From contig CAJTFN010000002.1 in NCBI GenBank assembly GCA_910575815.1, forward strand, positions 137,450 to 201,449: a stretch of DNA of 64,000 nucleotides, written 5' to 3'. Made by a program: the position numbers and the translations under genes. Positions 16,074 to 24,783 of the stretch are shown here, piece after piece. Origin of the DNA: Oscillospiraceae bacterium. GTDB lineage: Bacteria > Bacillota > Clostridia > Oscillospirales > Oscillospiraceae. Each line of letters begins with the position of its first letter. Positions within the stretch are counted from its first letter, which is position 1. Under the pieces are notes generated by a model, which worked only from the letters and a program-made list of their open reading frames with translations, ran no database searches and was not told the origin of the DNA.

Positions 16074-16946
16074 ATGCGCGTCACACTCTCCAACGCTTCT
16101 CTTCAAGCCGCCGTCCAGACCCAGGGCGGCGAGCTGGTTTCCCTCCGGGACATGGCGGGAACCGAGTACATCTGGCAGGGCGACCCCGCGTTCTGGTCCG
16201 GGCAGAACCCCATTCTCTTTCCCATCGTGGGCAGCCTGCGGGACGGGCAGGTGGAGGTTGATGGAAAGACCTTCCAAATGGGCCGCCACGGCTTTGCCCG
16301 CCGAAGCGTCTTTACCCTGGCGGATCAGGGCCAGGACTTTGCCCTTCTGGAGCTCCGGGAGAGCCCGGAGACCCTGGCCCAGTTCCCGTTTCCCTTTGTG
16401 CTCCAGGTCCGGCACCAGCTGTTGGACCGGGGCTTTGCCACCACGTTCACCGTGAAGAACCCGGGGCAAACGCCTCTGCCCTTCTGTATCGGGGCCCACA
16501 CGGCCATCCGCTGTCCCCTCTTCCAGGGCGAGCGGTTTGAGGATTACGCCCTTGTCTTCGACCGCAGTGAGGACGCGGATACCCTCCTTCTCACTCCCCA
16601 GGGCCTCCTCCGGGACGGCGGAACAGAGCCCATGCTCCGGGACGGCCGGATCTATTTGGACTACGCCGATTTCCAGCGCCTGGACACCCTGATCTTTCAG
16701 GGTCTCGCCTCCGGCCGCGCCGAACTCCGGCATCGGGGGAAAGGCCATGGCGTCTCCCTGGACTTCCACGAGTTCCCCATGGTGGCCTTCTGGACGAAGC
16801 CCGGCGGGCCCTTCCTCTGCATGGAGCCCTGGCATGGCTGCGCCGCCTATACCGCCGAATCCGGAGACTTTCAGGACAAGCCCCACGTCATCACCCTGGC
16901 CCCCGGCCAGCGGAAGGAGCTGGGCTATCGGTTCACGCTTTTGTAA
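16074..16946 (+). CDS. Aldose 1-epimerase family protein (galactose mutarotase-like)
   Basis: 290 residues with the mutarotase fold pattern: a GGELVSLRDMAGTEYIWQGD start, GRHGFARRSVF (arginine/histidine site), FCIGAHTAIRCPL (catalytic-type His) and late FLCMEPWHG (glutamate and histidine). This resembles the LacX/YeaD-like branch that acts on aldoses or hexose-6-phosphates. It is probably monocistronic and has its own promoter; no sugar operon adjoins, so the substrate cannot be set. AGGAGG precedes the ATG at 16074; the longer reading lacks such a site. Confidence 0.88.
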   Translation: MRVTLSNASLQAAVQTQGGELVSLRDMAGTEYIWQGDPAFWSGQNPILFPIVGSLRDGQVEVDGKTFQMGRHGFARRSVFTLADQGQDFALLELRESPETLAQFPFPFVLQVRHQLLDRGFATTFTVKNPGQTPLPFCIGAHTAIRCPLFQGERFEDYALVFDRSEDADTLLLTPQGLLRDGGTEPMLRDGRIYLDYADFQRLDTLIFQGLASGRAELRHRGKGHGVSLDFHEFPMVAFWTKPGGPFLCMEPWHGCAAYTAESGDFQDKPHVITLAPGQRKELGYRFTLL

Positions 16947-17205
16947 GCGGGAAGGGGAGCCCGCCCTCGACGCGGAATACGGGCCCGTTGGTGAACATAC
17001 TTCCGCTGCGGAAAACCGGACAGGGGAGGGGGGCCTTATACGATCTCTCGAGTTTTCAGGAAACTGCCGCAGGGGCTGGGCTTTGTCCCGGCCCCTGCTC
17101 TTTGATATGAGGGAAATCCCTCGGCGGTAAGACGGAGACCGGGCGGGGAGACCCGTCCCGCAGAACCTCTCCCTAGGAAACGCAGGTGGGGACACGCCCA
17201 GCCTT
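16947..17205. other. Gene-free stretch after the epimerase
   Basis: No ORF, RNA or strong terminator is recognisable here. The following part of the gap to 17424 holds an inverted pair of interspersed repeats (17206-17347) and the proB promoter. Confidence 0.5.
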
Positions 17206-17347
17206 TTGGGAGCGTCCTATTCAGAGATTTTATTTCGTAGGGACCGGCCCGTTGTGAGGACCCATTCTTGTGCCGGCGGGCCGCCGAGGGCGGCGGCCCC
17301 TACACAATGCTCCTTTTTTAAAATGCGCGATAGGGCACTCCCCAGCC
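17206..17347. repeat. Inverted pair of TGTAGGGG-family repeats (MITE-like)
   Basis: The left half (about 17206-17263) reads GGGAGCGTCCTATTC and ends in GTAGGGACCGGCCC; the right half (17283-17347) is an inverse copy that on the minus strand reads GGGAGTGCCCTATCGCGC and TGTAGGGGCCGCCGCCC. The right half is clearly homologous to 1213-1277. Two facing copies about 20 bases apart resemble a small non-autonomous element, although no target-site duplication is obvious. Confidence 0.7.
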
Positions 17348-17391
17348 TTTTCCGGGGCTTTCCTTTTTCTCCGTCCCGTGCTATACTAGAA

Positions 17392-17397
17392 AGCAAA
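17392..17397 (+). promoter_or_regulatory. -10 box of the proline operon
   Basis: TGC-extended TATACT 28 bases before the proB ATG; the -35 region is weak. Confidence 0.5.
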
Positions 17398-17424
17398 TCA
17401 TGCCCTTGGGGCGGGAGGAACGCG

Positions 17425-18228
17425 ATGAACGAACAAAAACGCCGGGTGGTGGTCAAAGTGGGCACCTCCACCTTGACCCACAGTTCCGGCAGTTTGAATT
17501 TACGGAGTATGGAGCGTCTGGTCCGGGTGCTGGCGGACCTCAGCGGCCAGGGGCATGAGGTCATTCTGGTGACCTCCGGGGCCATCGCCGTGGGCACGGC
17601 CCGGATGGGCCTGGACGAGCGGCCCCGGGCCCTGCGGATGAAACAGGCCGCCGCCGCTGTGGGCCAGTGCCGGATGATGCACATTTACGACAAGCTCTTC
17701 TCCGAGTACAACTGCACCGTGGCCCAGATTCTCCTCACCGGGGAGGACGTGGAGGACCCGGCCCGGGCGGAGCACTTGAAGAACACCTTCGGAAGCCTTC
17801 TGGAGCTGGGGATTCTCCCCGTGGTGAACGAGAACGACTCCGTCTCCTCCGCCGAGATCGAGACGGGGCACCACAAAGTCCTGGGAGACAACGACACCCT
17901 CTCCGCCATTGTGGCGGAGCTCTGCGGGGCGGATCTGCTGGTACTCCTCAGCGACATTGACGGACTCTATGACCGGGACCCCAAGCGGGACCCGGACGCG
18001 AAGCTGCTCCGCCGGGTGGAGGAGCTGACGCCGGAGATTCTGGAGATGGCCGGAGGCGCGGGAACCTGGCGGGGCACCGGCGGCATGGCCACGAAGCTCT
18101 CCGCCGCGAGAATCGCCATGGAAGCCGGGTGCGACATGGTCATCACCAACGGGGCCCGGCCGGAGGACCTCTACGGCATCGCGGAAGGCCGGGACATCGG
18201 GACCCGCTTCGCGGCGAAAGGCCCGTGA
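17425..18228 (+). CDS. proB: Glutamate 5-kinase
   Basis: 267 residues, the short form without the C-terminal PUA domain found in E. coli ProB. Amino-acid kinase motifs: VVVKVGTSTLT at the start, ILVTSGAIAVG, LPVVNENDSVS, FGDNDTLSA-type segment (LGDNDTLSAIVA), LLSDIDGLYDRDP and the late GTGGMATKLSAA. It phosphorylates glutamate in the first step of proline synthesis and is normally inhibited by proline. GGGAGG precedes the ATG; upstream in-frame starts fall in the repeat and are rejected. First gene of the proline cluster. Confidence 0.96.
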   Translation: MNEQKRRVVVKVGTSTLTHSSGSLNLRSMERLVRVLADLSGQGHEVILVTSGAIAVGTARMGLDERPRALRMKQAAAAVGQCRMMHIYDKLFSEYNCTVAQILLTGEDVEDPARAEHLKNTFGSLLELGILPVVNENDSVSSAEIETGHHKVLGDNDTLSAIVAELCGADLLVLLSDIDGLYDRDPKRDPDAKLLRRVEELTPEILEMAGGAGTWRGTGGMATKLSAARIAMEAGCDMVITNGARPEDLYGIAEGRDIGTRFAAKGP

Positions 18229-18593
18229 CGGCCGGAGCGGACAGATCCATGGGAATCCGGCTTTCGGACGCCGGAGCCGGCGCGGCGGCCCTTAAAATCC
18301 TGCGGAAACACTTCCCGGACCTCCCCCTCTCGGAGCTGAAGCGCCGGATTGCCGCTCATGAGCCCGTGTTCTCCTGCGGCGGAGGGATAGACGGCCGGAA
18401 AACTTTGGCAAAGCTGGAAAGGGAGTTGGCCCGGGCGAGCCTGGATACGGAGCTCTATGAGGAGTGGACCGGCGGGGACGGCGGGAGGAAAACCGCCCCG
18501 CTGCCCCGGGAACACCTCTACAACTCTCTGGGCCGGTATCTGGAAGCCGCCCGGCAGGCAGACTGGGAAACGGACCGGGAAGCGGAGGGCTAA
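18225..18593 (+). CDS. Small protein of unknown function between proB and proA
   Basis: 122 residues if the GTG at 18225 is used, which overlaps the proB stop as GTGA with GAAAGG just upstream; 114 residues from the ATG at 18249. The middle ([20 protein letters not shown], then [20 protein letters not shown]) has the alternating helix-strand pattern of the L7/L12 C-terminal-type fold, a weak resemblance only. Overlap with proB implies translational coupling. I do not recognise the family. It may be an accessory or regulator of the operon. Confidence 0.65.
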   Translation: MTAGADRSMGIRLSDAGAGAAALKILRKHFPDLPLSELKRRIAAHEPVFSCGGGIDGRKTLAKLERELARASLDTELYEEWTGGDGGRKTAPLPREHLYNSLGRYLEAARQADWETDREAEG

Positions 18594-18625
18594 GGCCCCT
18601 GGCGTCCCTTGGAAAGGAGCACAAC

Positions 18626-19102
18626 ATGACCGAGCGAGAAAAAATGCTGGCGGGCCGGCTCTACGACTGCGGCGACCCGGAGCTGCTGGCCCAGTGGCAC
18701 AGGGCCAAGGACCTGGTCCGGGACTACAACGCGGCGGATTCCGCCGACCTGGAGGCAAAGGAGGCCATCCTCTCCCAGCTGCTGGGCGGGCGGGGGAAGA
18801 ACGTCTGGATTACGCCGCCCTTTTATGTGGACTACGGCGTCAACATTTTCCTGGGGAACAACTGCGAGATCAACATGAACTGCGTCTTTCTGGACGATAA
18901 CCGGATTGTCATCGGGGACAACGCGTGGATTGGCGGCGGCGTCCTCCTGATGCCCGGGGTCACCATGGGGGACAATGTGGTCATCGGGGCGGGCAGCGTG
19001 GTCACGAAGGACATCCCCAGCAACACCATTGCCTATGGAAATCCCTGCCGGGCCGTACGGGAGAACCGCCCGGAGGAAACTGGAAGGAGGACTATGCCAT
19101 GA
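18626..19102 (+). CDS. Maltose/galactoside O-acetyltransferase-like protein with internal deletion
   Basis: 158 residues, against about 185-200 for Maa/LacA-type hexapeptide acetyltransferases. The N-terminal [18 protein letters not shown] and the last left-handed helix coils ([36 protein letters not shown]) are normal. Between NCVFLDDN and RIVIGDNAW about 35 residues are absent, which in relatives include the YTATHPLDP segment bearing the catalytic histidine. The reading frame is intact and the stop overlaps proA as ATGA, so it is still translated. An active acetyltransferase is unlikely; a structural or vestigial role is possible. GAAAGGAG precedes the ATG. Confidence 0.85.
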   Translation: MTEREKMLAGRLYDCGDPELLAQWHRAKDLVRDYNAADSADLEAKEAILSQLLGGRGKNVWITPPFYVDYGVNIFLGNNCEINMNCVFLDDNRIVIGDNAWIGGGVLLMPGVTMGDNVVIGAGSVVTKDIPSNTIAYGNPCRAVRENRPEETGRRTMP

Positions 19103-20346
19103 CGGCATTGCAGGAACAGGGACGGAGGGCCAAGGCCGCGTCCTATACGCTGGCCACCGCCGGGACGGCGAGGAAGAACGCCGCCCTGGAGGCCATCGCG
19201 GAAATTCTGACGGAGCGGCGGGCCGAGTGGCTGGCGGCCAACGCCGGGGACGTGGCCGCCGCCAGGGAGGCGGGGATGCGCCCCGCCATGCTGGACCGGC
19301 TGACTCTGACGGAGGACCGGATTGCCGGCATCGTGGAGGCCGTGGGGCAGGTCATCGCCCTGCCGGACCCCATCGGAAAGGTGGATAAGATGGAAACCCG
19401 GCCCAACGGCCTGATCATCGGGCGGCGGCGGGTGCCCCTGGGGGTTGTGGCCATCATCTTCGAGGCCCGGCCCAACGTCACCGTGGACGCGGCGGCGCTG
19501 TGTCTGAAATCCGGCAACGTCTGTATCCTCCGGGGGGGCAAGGAGGCCATCCGCTCCAACCGAAAGGCGGCAGAGCTGATGCGGGAGGCCCTGGAGCGGG
19601 CCGGGCTCCCGGCGGACTGCGTCTCCTTGGTGCAGGACACCAGCCACGAGACGGCGGGGGAGCTGATGCACCTGGACGGATACGTGGACGTGCTGATTCC
19701 CAGGGGGGGCGCGGGGCTCATCCGGACCGTGGCCAGGGAGGCCAGCGTTCCGGTGATCCGGACCGGGGAAGGGGTTTGCCATATTTATGTGGACAGCGAG
19801 GCGGACCTGGACATGGGGGCGGAGATTCTATACAATGCCAAATGCTCCCGCCCCTCGGTGTGCAACGCGGCGGAATGCCTGCTGGTTCACGAGGACGCGG
19901 CGGAGGTGTTTTTGAAAAAGGCCGTGCCCCTGCTGGACCGGCACAAGGTGGAGCTCCGGTGTGACGCAAGGGCCCTGGCGATTCTGGGAGACCGGGCCGT
20001 CCCGGCGGCGGACAGCGACTGGGACGCGGAATACGACGACTATATTCTCGCCGTCCGGACCGTGAAGGACCTGGAGGAAGCCGTCCACTTCATCAACGCC
20101 CACGGCACCGGCCACTCGGAGGCCATCATCACCACGAACTATTTCAAGGCCCAGCGCTTCCTGGACACGGTGGACGCGGCGGCGGTGTACGTCAACGCCT
20201 CCACCCGGTTTACCGACGGCGGGGAATTCGGCCTGGGCGCCGAAATCGGCATCTCCACGCAGAAAATGCACGCCCGGGGACCCATGGGACTGGAGGAACT
20301 GACCAGCTGCAAATATGTGATTTACGGCGAGGGACAGGTGCGGTAA
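19099..20346 (+). CDS. proA: Gamma-glutamyl phosphate reductase
   Basis: 415 residues. Aldehyde-dehydrogenase-like fold with [35 protein letters not shown], the catalytic cysteine in [17 protein letters not shown], and the late [20 protein letters not shown] motif. It reduces glutamyl-5-phosphate to the semialdehyde, which cyclises to pyrroline-5-carboxylate. AAGGAGG lies 7 bases upstream of the ATG, which overlaps the previous stop codon. Together with proB and proC it completes the pathway. Confidence 0.98.
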   Translation: MTALQEQGRRAKAASYTLATAGTARKNAALEAIAEILTERRAEWLAANAGDVAAAREAGMRPAMLDRLTLTEDRIAGIVEAVGQVIALPDPIGKVDKMETRPNGLIIGRRRVPLGVVAIIFEARPNVTVDAAALCLKSGNVCILRGGKEAIRSNRKAAELMREALERAGLPADCVSLVQDTSHETAGELMHLDGYVDVLIPRGGAGLIRTVAREASVPVIRTGEGVCHIYVDSEADLDMGAEILYNAKCSRPSVCNAAECLLVHEDAAEVFLKKAVPLLDRHKVELRCDARALAILGDRAVPAADSDWDAEYDDYILAVRTVKDLEEAVHFINAHGTGHSEAIITTNYFKAQRFLDTVDAAAVYVNASTRFTDGGEFGLGAEIGISTQKMHARGPMGLEELTSCKYVIYGEGQVR

Positions 20347-20352
20347 ACGGCC

Positions 20353-20380
20353 TGTAGGGGCGGACAAACAGGTCCGCCCG
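20353..20380 (+). repeat. TGTAGGGGCGG repeat, short copy
   Basis: TGTAGGGGCGGAC, then a short loop, then GTCCGCCC: a palindromic short form of the interspersed family. It lies between the proA stop and the DUF1963 gene, where that gene's 5' part would be. Confidence 0.7.
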
Positions 20381-20404
20381 TCTCCCCCCGGCAACGCGCC
20401 GGAC

Positions 20405-21169
20405 GTGCCGGAGGACTTTGCGTGGCCCCGGTTTGTGACGGATGCCTATGTGGACGATGAGGTGAAGCCCCGGTCCCTGACCTTCCTCTGTCAGTTCGAC
20501 TGCGCCGCCCTGGCGGAGCTGGACCGGGACGGCCTCCTGCCCCATGAGGGGGTGCTGTCCTTCTTTTACGAGACCGTCTCCCAGCGCTGGGGCTTTGACC
20601 CGGAGGACGGAGGCTGTGCCCGGGTGTTCTGGTTCCCGGACAAGGCCGCCTTGGGCCCGGCGGCGTTCCCGACGGACCTGGAGGAATACTGCCGCTTCCC
20701 GGCCCTGCCCATCCGGGGGCAGGCGGTGACCGAGTACCCGGGCTATGAGGAGTTCGCCGCCCAGCCGGACCTCCTGGCGTCCTGCCGGGGGAAGGACCGG
20801 AACCCCTGGGACGTCTTTCGCAGCTTCCGGGCCGCCCAGCCGGACTACAGGGAGGTCCCGCCCCCCTGGCACCGCCTTCTGGGCTGGCCGGACATCATCC
20901 AGAGGGCCATGGCCCAGGAGTGCGCCCTCATCAGCCGGGGGTACTCCACGGGCAGCGGAGTCCGGGACATCCCGGAGGCGGTCCTCAGGGAGACGGAGGA
21001 GGCTTTCCTGGACGAATGGCGTCTGCTGTTCCAGCTGGACGGTGGCGTGAGGGCGGAGAACTTCTGCCTGGAGTTCGGGGACAGCGGGTCCATCTATTTT
21101 TATATCCGAAAAGAAGACCTGACCGCCCGGCGCTTTGACCGGGTGTGGCTGGTCCTCCAATGCTGCTGA
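20405..21169 (+). CDS. DUF1963 (YwqG-like) protein, possibly 5'-truncated
   Basis: 254 residues from a GTG. The body (FLCQFDCAALAELDRDGLLPHEG, VLSFFYETVSQRWGF, the late ISRGY segment and SGSIYFYIRKEDL) fits the YwqG/DUF1963 family of unknown function. The coding pattern continues upstream of the GTG (PGNAPDVPEDFAWP resembles the family's early PxLPxxxxWP motif), then runs into the interspersed repeat at 20353, with no ATG and no ribosome site. The N-terminus typical of the family is therefore missing. It may be a decaying gene or start from an unrecognised site. Confidence 0.65.
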   Translation: MPEDFAWPRFVTDAYVDDEVKPRSLTFLCQFDCAALAELDRDGLLPHEGVLSFFYETVSQRWGFDPEDGGCARVFWFPDKAALGPAAFPTDLEEYCRFPALPIRGQAVTEYPGYEEFAAQPDLLASCRGKDRNPWDVFRSFRAAQPDYREVPPPWHRLLGWPDIIQRAMAQECALISRGYSTGSGVRDIPEAVLRETEEAFLDEWRLLFQLDGGVRAENFCLEFGDSGSIYFYIRKEDLTARRFDRVWLVLQCC

Positions 21170-21230
21170 GAACACGCGGAATTTTTCGTTCCCCGGAAAA
21201 TTCCCGATGCATCAAGAAAGGGGTTTGAAC

Positions 21231-22055
21231 ATGACAAACGACAAGGTATCCAGCGGAGCGAAGCTGGGCTTCATCGGCGTAGGAAACATGGGCGGGGCCC
21301 TGGTGCGGGCCGCCCGGCGGAACACACCCTCCGCCAATATTTCTATCGCCAACCGCTCCCCGAAAAAGGCCGAGGCCCTGGCCGCCGAGGTCTCCTGTTC
21401 GGTAAGGTCCAACGCGGAAATAGCCGCCTGGGCGGATTACCTCTTCCTGGGGGTCAAGCCCCAGATGATGGGAGACCTGCTGGCGGAGCTGGCCCCCGCG
21501 CTGCGGGAGCGCCAGGGCCGCTTGGTTCTGGTGTCCATGGCGGCGGGGCTGAACATCACGGATATTCAGGAGATGGCAGGGGGGGGCTACCCCATCCTGC
21601 GCATCATGCCCAACACCCCCTGTTCCATCGGGGAGGGCATGATTCTCTACACGCCCGGCCCCGGCGTGACGGAGGAAGAGGAACGGATCTTCCTGGAGGC
21701 CATGGCCGGGGCAGGGCGCTTTTCCTCCATCCCGGAGCGGCTGATGGACGCGGGCAGCGCCGTGGCGGGCTGCGGCCCGGCTTTTGTGGACCTCTTTGTG
21801 GAGGCCATGGCCGACGGCGGCGTGGCCTGCGGCATCCCCAGGGCCCAGGCGCTGGAATTCGCCGCCCAGATGATGGCGGGCTCCGCCCGGCTGATTCTGG
21901 AGAGCGGCCAGCACCCCGGGGTCTTGAAGGACGCGGTTTGCTCTCCCGGCGGATCCACCATCCAGGGCGTGCGGAAGCTGGAGGAAGCGGGCTTCCGGGG
22001 CGCGGTGATAGACGCGGTAATCGCCGCCTGCGAGAAGAACGGGAATCTGAAATAA
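21231..22055 (+). CDS. proC: Pyrroline-5-carboxylate reductase
   Basis: 274 residues, usual length. Rossmann NAD(P) site KLGFIGVGNMGGAL, the VKPQMM segment, the RIMPNTPCSIGEGM motif and the C-terminal VCSPGGSTIQGVRKLEE helix signature are all present. It performs the last step of proline synthesis. AAAGGGG precedes the ATG. It lies after proA and the DUF1963 gene, and the terminator at 22096 closes the cluster. Confidence 0.98.
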   Translation: MTNDKVSSGAKLGFIGVGNMGGALVRAARRNTPSANISIANRSPKKAEALAAEVSCSVRSNAEIAAWADYLFLGVKPQMMGDLLAELAPALRERQGRLVLVSMAAGLNITDIQEMAGGGYPILRIMPNTPCSIGEGMILYTPGPGVTEEEERIFLEAMAGAGRFSSIPERLMDAGSAVAGCGPAFVDLFVEAMADGGVACGIPRAQALEFAAQMMAGSARLILESGQHPGVLKDAVCSPGGSTIQGVRKLEEAGFRGAVIDAVIAACEKNGNLK

Positions 22056-22095
22056 GGGGCGGCGGCTTCCCCGGGTTTTGACAATGCCGCGTTAG

Positions 22096-22121
22096 GAGGG
22101 GCGGAAACGTCCCTCTTTTTT
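22096..22121 (+). terminator. Terminator of the proline cluster
   Basis: GAGGGGCG / CGTCCCTC stem (one G-T pair), GAAA loop, then six Ts. Confidence 0.85.
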
Positions 22122-22251
22122 GCGCTCTTTTTGGATAATACGCAAACGCTTGCGTTCTGAACCCGTACATTTCTTCCGTAAATCCTCCAAAATTCTGGGC
22201 GCTTTTCCAAAAAACTTTCCTGTCTTTACAAAAAATTAACTGCCATCTCTA

Positions 22252-22280
22252 TTTACTTTTACAAGTTGTCAGTGTATAAT
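22252..22280 (+). promoter_or_regulatory. SigA promoter of the busR-like operon
   Basis: TTTACT (22252-22257), 17-base spacer, consensus TATAAT (22275-22280). The spacer holds TTGTCAGTG, and a regulator bound here would block the promoter, but no clear BusR dyad is visible. Confidence 0.7.
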
Positions 22281-22332
22281 AAGTTTCATCCAGGAATTAA
22301 CAATCCCCAGCCTGGGGAGGAGGAAGGCCCTT

Positions 22333-22959
22333 ATGAAGCAGACCGTCGTCCCCGCCCAATATCTGCAAATCGCCCTGGACCTGGCGGGCCGGGTGGCCCG
22401 GGGAGAGCTTCCGGAGGGCAGCCGGGTTTACGGCCGGTCCATCATGGCCTCGGAATACAACGTCTCGCCGGAGACCATCCGCCGGGCCCTGCGGCTTCTG
22501 GCGGACATGAAGGTGGTGGAGGTGAAGCCCCAGAGCGGGGCCCTGGTCCTCTCCGCCGATAGCGCCCGGCGCTACATCGAGAACTTCCGGGACGACGCCG
22601 GGGTGCACGCCCTGCGGCGGCGGCTCAAAGACCTTCTGGAGGAGGAGGAAGCGCTTCACCGCCGGATCACCGAAACCGCCGCCGCCCTGGTGAAGGGCCG
22701 GGAGACCTTTGCCTCCGCCCACGAGCCCTTTCCCAACTACGAGGTCCCCGTGCCCAAGGACTCCCCCATGATCGGGCGGAGCATCGGCGCGCTGAAATTC
22801 TGGCAGTCCACAGGGGGCACCGTGGTGGCCATCCGCCGGGGGCCAACCGTCATTCTCTCCCCGGGCCCTTACGCGGAGCTCTACGCCGGAGACGTGGTGG
22901 TTCTGGTGGGCTCCGCCGCCGCCGCCGAGGCGGCCCATAAGCTTTTGAGTCCCGATTAA
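22333..22959 (+). CDS. busR: GntR-family regulator with RCK_C domain (BusR-like)
   Basis: 208 residues. Residues 1-75 are a GntR winged helix (LPEGSRVYGRSIMASEYNVS, SPETIRRALRLLAD). A helical linker (about 85-130) leads to a TrkA-C/RCK_C domain (SPMIGRSIGALKFW, IRRGPTVILSPGP, YAGDVVVLVG). This architecture is that of BusR, which in lactococci and streptococci binds c-di-AMP through RCK_C and represses the glycine-betaine importer. The three genes downstream encode such an importer, which strongly supports the assignment. AGGAGG precedes the ATG. c-di-AMP binding is inferred. Confidence 0.88.
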   Translation: MKQTVVPAQYLQIALDLAGRVARGELPEGSRVYGRSIMASEYNVSPETIRRALRLLADMKVVEVKPQSGALVLSADSARRYIENFRDDAGVHALRRRLKDLLEEEEALHRRITETAAALVKGRETFASAHEPFPNYEVPVPKDSPMIGRSIGALKFWQSTGGTVVAIRRGPTVILSPGPYAELYAGDVVVLVGSAAAAEAAHKLLSPD

Positions 22960-23029
22960 ATTTGTCCCTATGTCCATCCTGGCCTTTCGCACTGTCCCAC
23001 AAGGCCCCGCGCCAAAGGAGGAACCCTCT

Positions 23030-24142
23030 ATGATTCAATTCGAGCATGTCAGCAAAAGCTACGGCAAGACCCAGATTCTCAAGGACTTGACCTTCACCAT
23101 TCCGGACGGGCAGTTCGTGGTCCTCATCGGCCCCTCGGGCTGCGGCAAGACCACGACGCTAAAAACCATCAACCGCCTCATCGAGCCGGACGCCGGCGTC
23201 ATTTCCATTGACGGCAAGGACATCCGGGAGACCGACAAGGTACAGCTCCGGCGGCACATCGGTTACGTCATCCAGCAGATCGGCCTGTTTCCCAATATGA
23301 CCGTGGCCCAGAATATCTGCGTGGTGCCGAAGCTTCTCAAATACGACAAAACCAAGTGTGACGCTCTGGTCCCCGAGCTTTTGAAGATGGTGGGCATGGA
23401 GCAGCACGCCAATAAATATCCCTCCGAGCTCTCCGGTGGCCAGCAGCAGCGCATCGGCGTTCTCCGGGCCCTGGCGGCCTCGCCGCCCATCGTGCTGATG
23501 GACGAGCCCTTCGGCGCTCTGGACCCCATGACCCGGGAGGTTTTGCAGGACGAGGTGAAGAACCTCCAGCAAAAGCTGGAGAAGACCATCGTCTTCGTTA
23601 CCCACGATATGGGCGAGGCGCTGAAGCTGGCGGACACCATCATCTTCATGGAGGGGGGCCGCATTGTCCAGATGGCCTCTCCCGAGGAGATGCTGGAGCG
23701 GCCCGCCAACGATCTGGTACGGAGCTTCTTGGGCAAGCACACCGCGGAAAACCCGGCTCCCACCACGGTGGAGAGCTTCATGCGGACCAACGTCCTCAGC
23801 GTGAAGAAGAACCGGGGCGTTCTGGAGTGCGCGGAGCGCATGGCCCGGGGCAGCGTGGATACCCTGCTGGTGACGGATCAGGACAGGCGGTATCTCGGAA
23901 CCGTCTCCATCGGCGACATTCGCCACTGGGGCCAGGGGCTTCAAAGCATCGAGCCCCTGATCCGCCAAACCGCCCGGACCGCCCGTGTGGGGGACGAGGC
24001 CAGGGAGTGCTTTGACTATCTGTTAGAGTCCAAGGAGCCCTACGTGGTGGTGCTGAACGAGGACGATACCATTGCCGGCATCGTCACCAAGACCAGCGTG
24101 GCCCGGTCCGTCTCCGCCAACCTGTGGGGGGACGCGAAATGA
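23030..24142 (+). CDS. opuCA: Betaine/carnitine/choline ABC transporter ATPase with CBS domains
   Basis: 370 residues. Walker A GPSGCGKTTT, Q-loop VIQQIGLFPNMTV, signature LSGGQQQRIGV and Walker B IVLMDEPFGALDP define the ATPase in the first 240 residues. Two CBS domains follow (about 255-370; FMRTNVLSVKKNRGVLECAE and EPYVVVLNEDDTIAGIVT). OpuCA/OpuAA-type ATPases drive compatible-solute uptake, and their CBS modules sense ionic strength or c-di-AMP. AAAGGAGG lies before the ATG at 23030. Its stop overlaps the next ATG (ATGA). Confidence 0.95.
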   Translation: MIQFEHVSKSYGKTQILKDLTFTIPDGQFVVLIGPSGCGKTTTLKTINRLIEPDAGVISIDGKDIRETDKVQLRRHIGYVIQQIGLFPNMTVAQNICVVPKLLKYDKTKCDALVPELLKMVGMEQHANKYPSELSGGQQQRIGVLRALAASPPIVLMDEPFGALDPMTREVLQDEVKNLQQKLEKTIVFVTHDMGEALKLADTIIFMEGGRIVQMASPEEMLERPANDLVRSFLGKHTAENPAPTTVESFMRTNVLSVKKNRGVLECAERMARGSVDTLLVTDQDRRYLGTVSIGDIRHWGQGLQSIEPLIRQTARTARVGDEARECFDYLLESKEPYVVVLNEDDTIAGIVTKTSVARSVSANLWGDAK

Positions 24143-24783
24143 GAATTTTGATCGATACTTACGGCGGCGCCCTGGGCAAGGCCGTTGTGGTGCACACGGG
24201 GTATGTGCTGGTTTCCGTGGCCATCGGCTTCCTGCTGGGGCTGGGACTGGGCATCCTCCTCTCCCGGCTGCCCCGGCGGGTGTCCAATCTGGTGATGCCG
24301 GTGCTGTCGGTGTTTCAGACCATTCCGGGCCTGGTGTTCATCGGCCTTCTGTTCATGGCTCTGGGCATGGTCCCGGCCACGGTGATCATCTCCCTCTCCA
24401 TCTACGCCATGTTCCCCGTGCTGAAAAACACCTATACCGGCATTTTGGGCGTGGAACCGAAGTATATCGAGGCCGCCAAGGGCTGCGGCATGTCCCGCCT
24501 CCAGGCTCTGGTGAAGGTGGAGCTGCCCCTGGCCATGCCCACGATTGTGGCGGGGCTGCGGATGTCCGCCGTCTACACCGTTTCCTGGACGGTGCTGGCC
24601 GCCATGATCGGGCAGGGGGGCCTGGGCGACTTCATCTACCAGGGGACCACCTCCAACAACAACACCCTCATCCTCCTGGGCGCCATTCCCGCGGCGGTGC
24701 TGGCCATCGCCATTGGCGGGCTGATTGACGCGCTGCAAAAGCGCGTCACGCCCCGGGGACTCCGGAAGGGGGTGGGCAAATGA
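24139..24783 (+). CDS. opuCB: Betaine/choline ABC transporter permease
   Basis: 214 residues with five or six membrane spans and the EAA loop EAAKGCGMSRLQALVKVELP typical of OpuCB/OpuCD-type permeases. Both ends overlap their neighbours by ATGA, so the transporter genes are translationally coupled. It forms a heteromeric channel with the permease half of the next protein. Confidence 0.94.
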   Translation: MRILIDTYGGALGKAVVVHTGYVLVSVAIGFLLGLGLGILLSRLPRRVSNLVMPVLSVFQTIPGLVFIGLLFMALGMVPATVIISLSIYAMFPVLKNTYTGILGVEPKYIEAAKGCGMSRLQALVKVELPLAMPTIVAGLRMSAVYTVSWTVLAAMIGQGGLGDFIYQGTTSNNNTLILLGAIPAAVLAIAIGGLIDALQKRVTPRGLRKGVGK

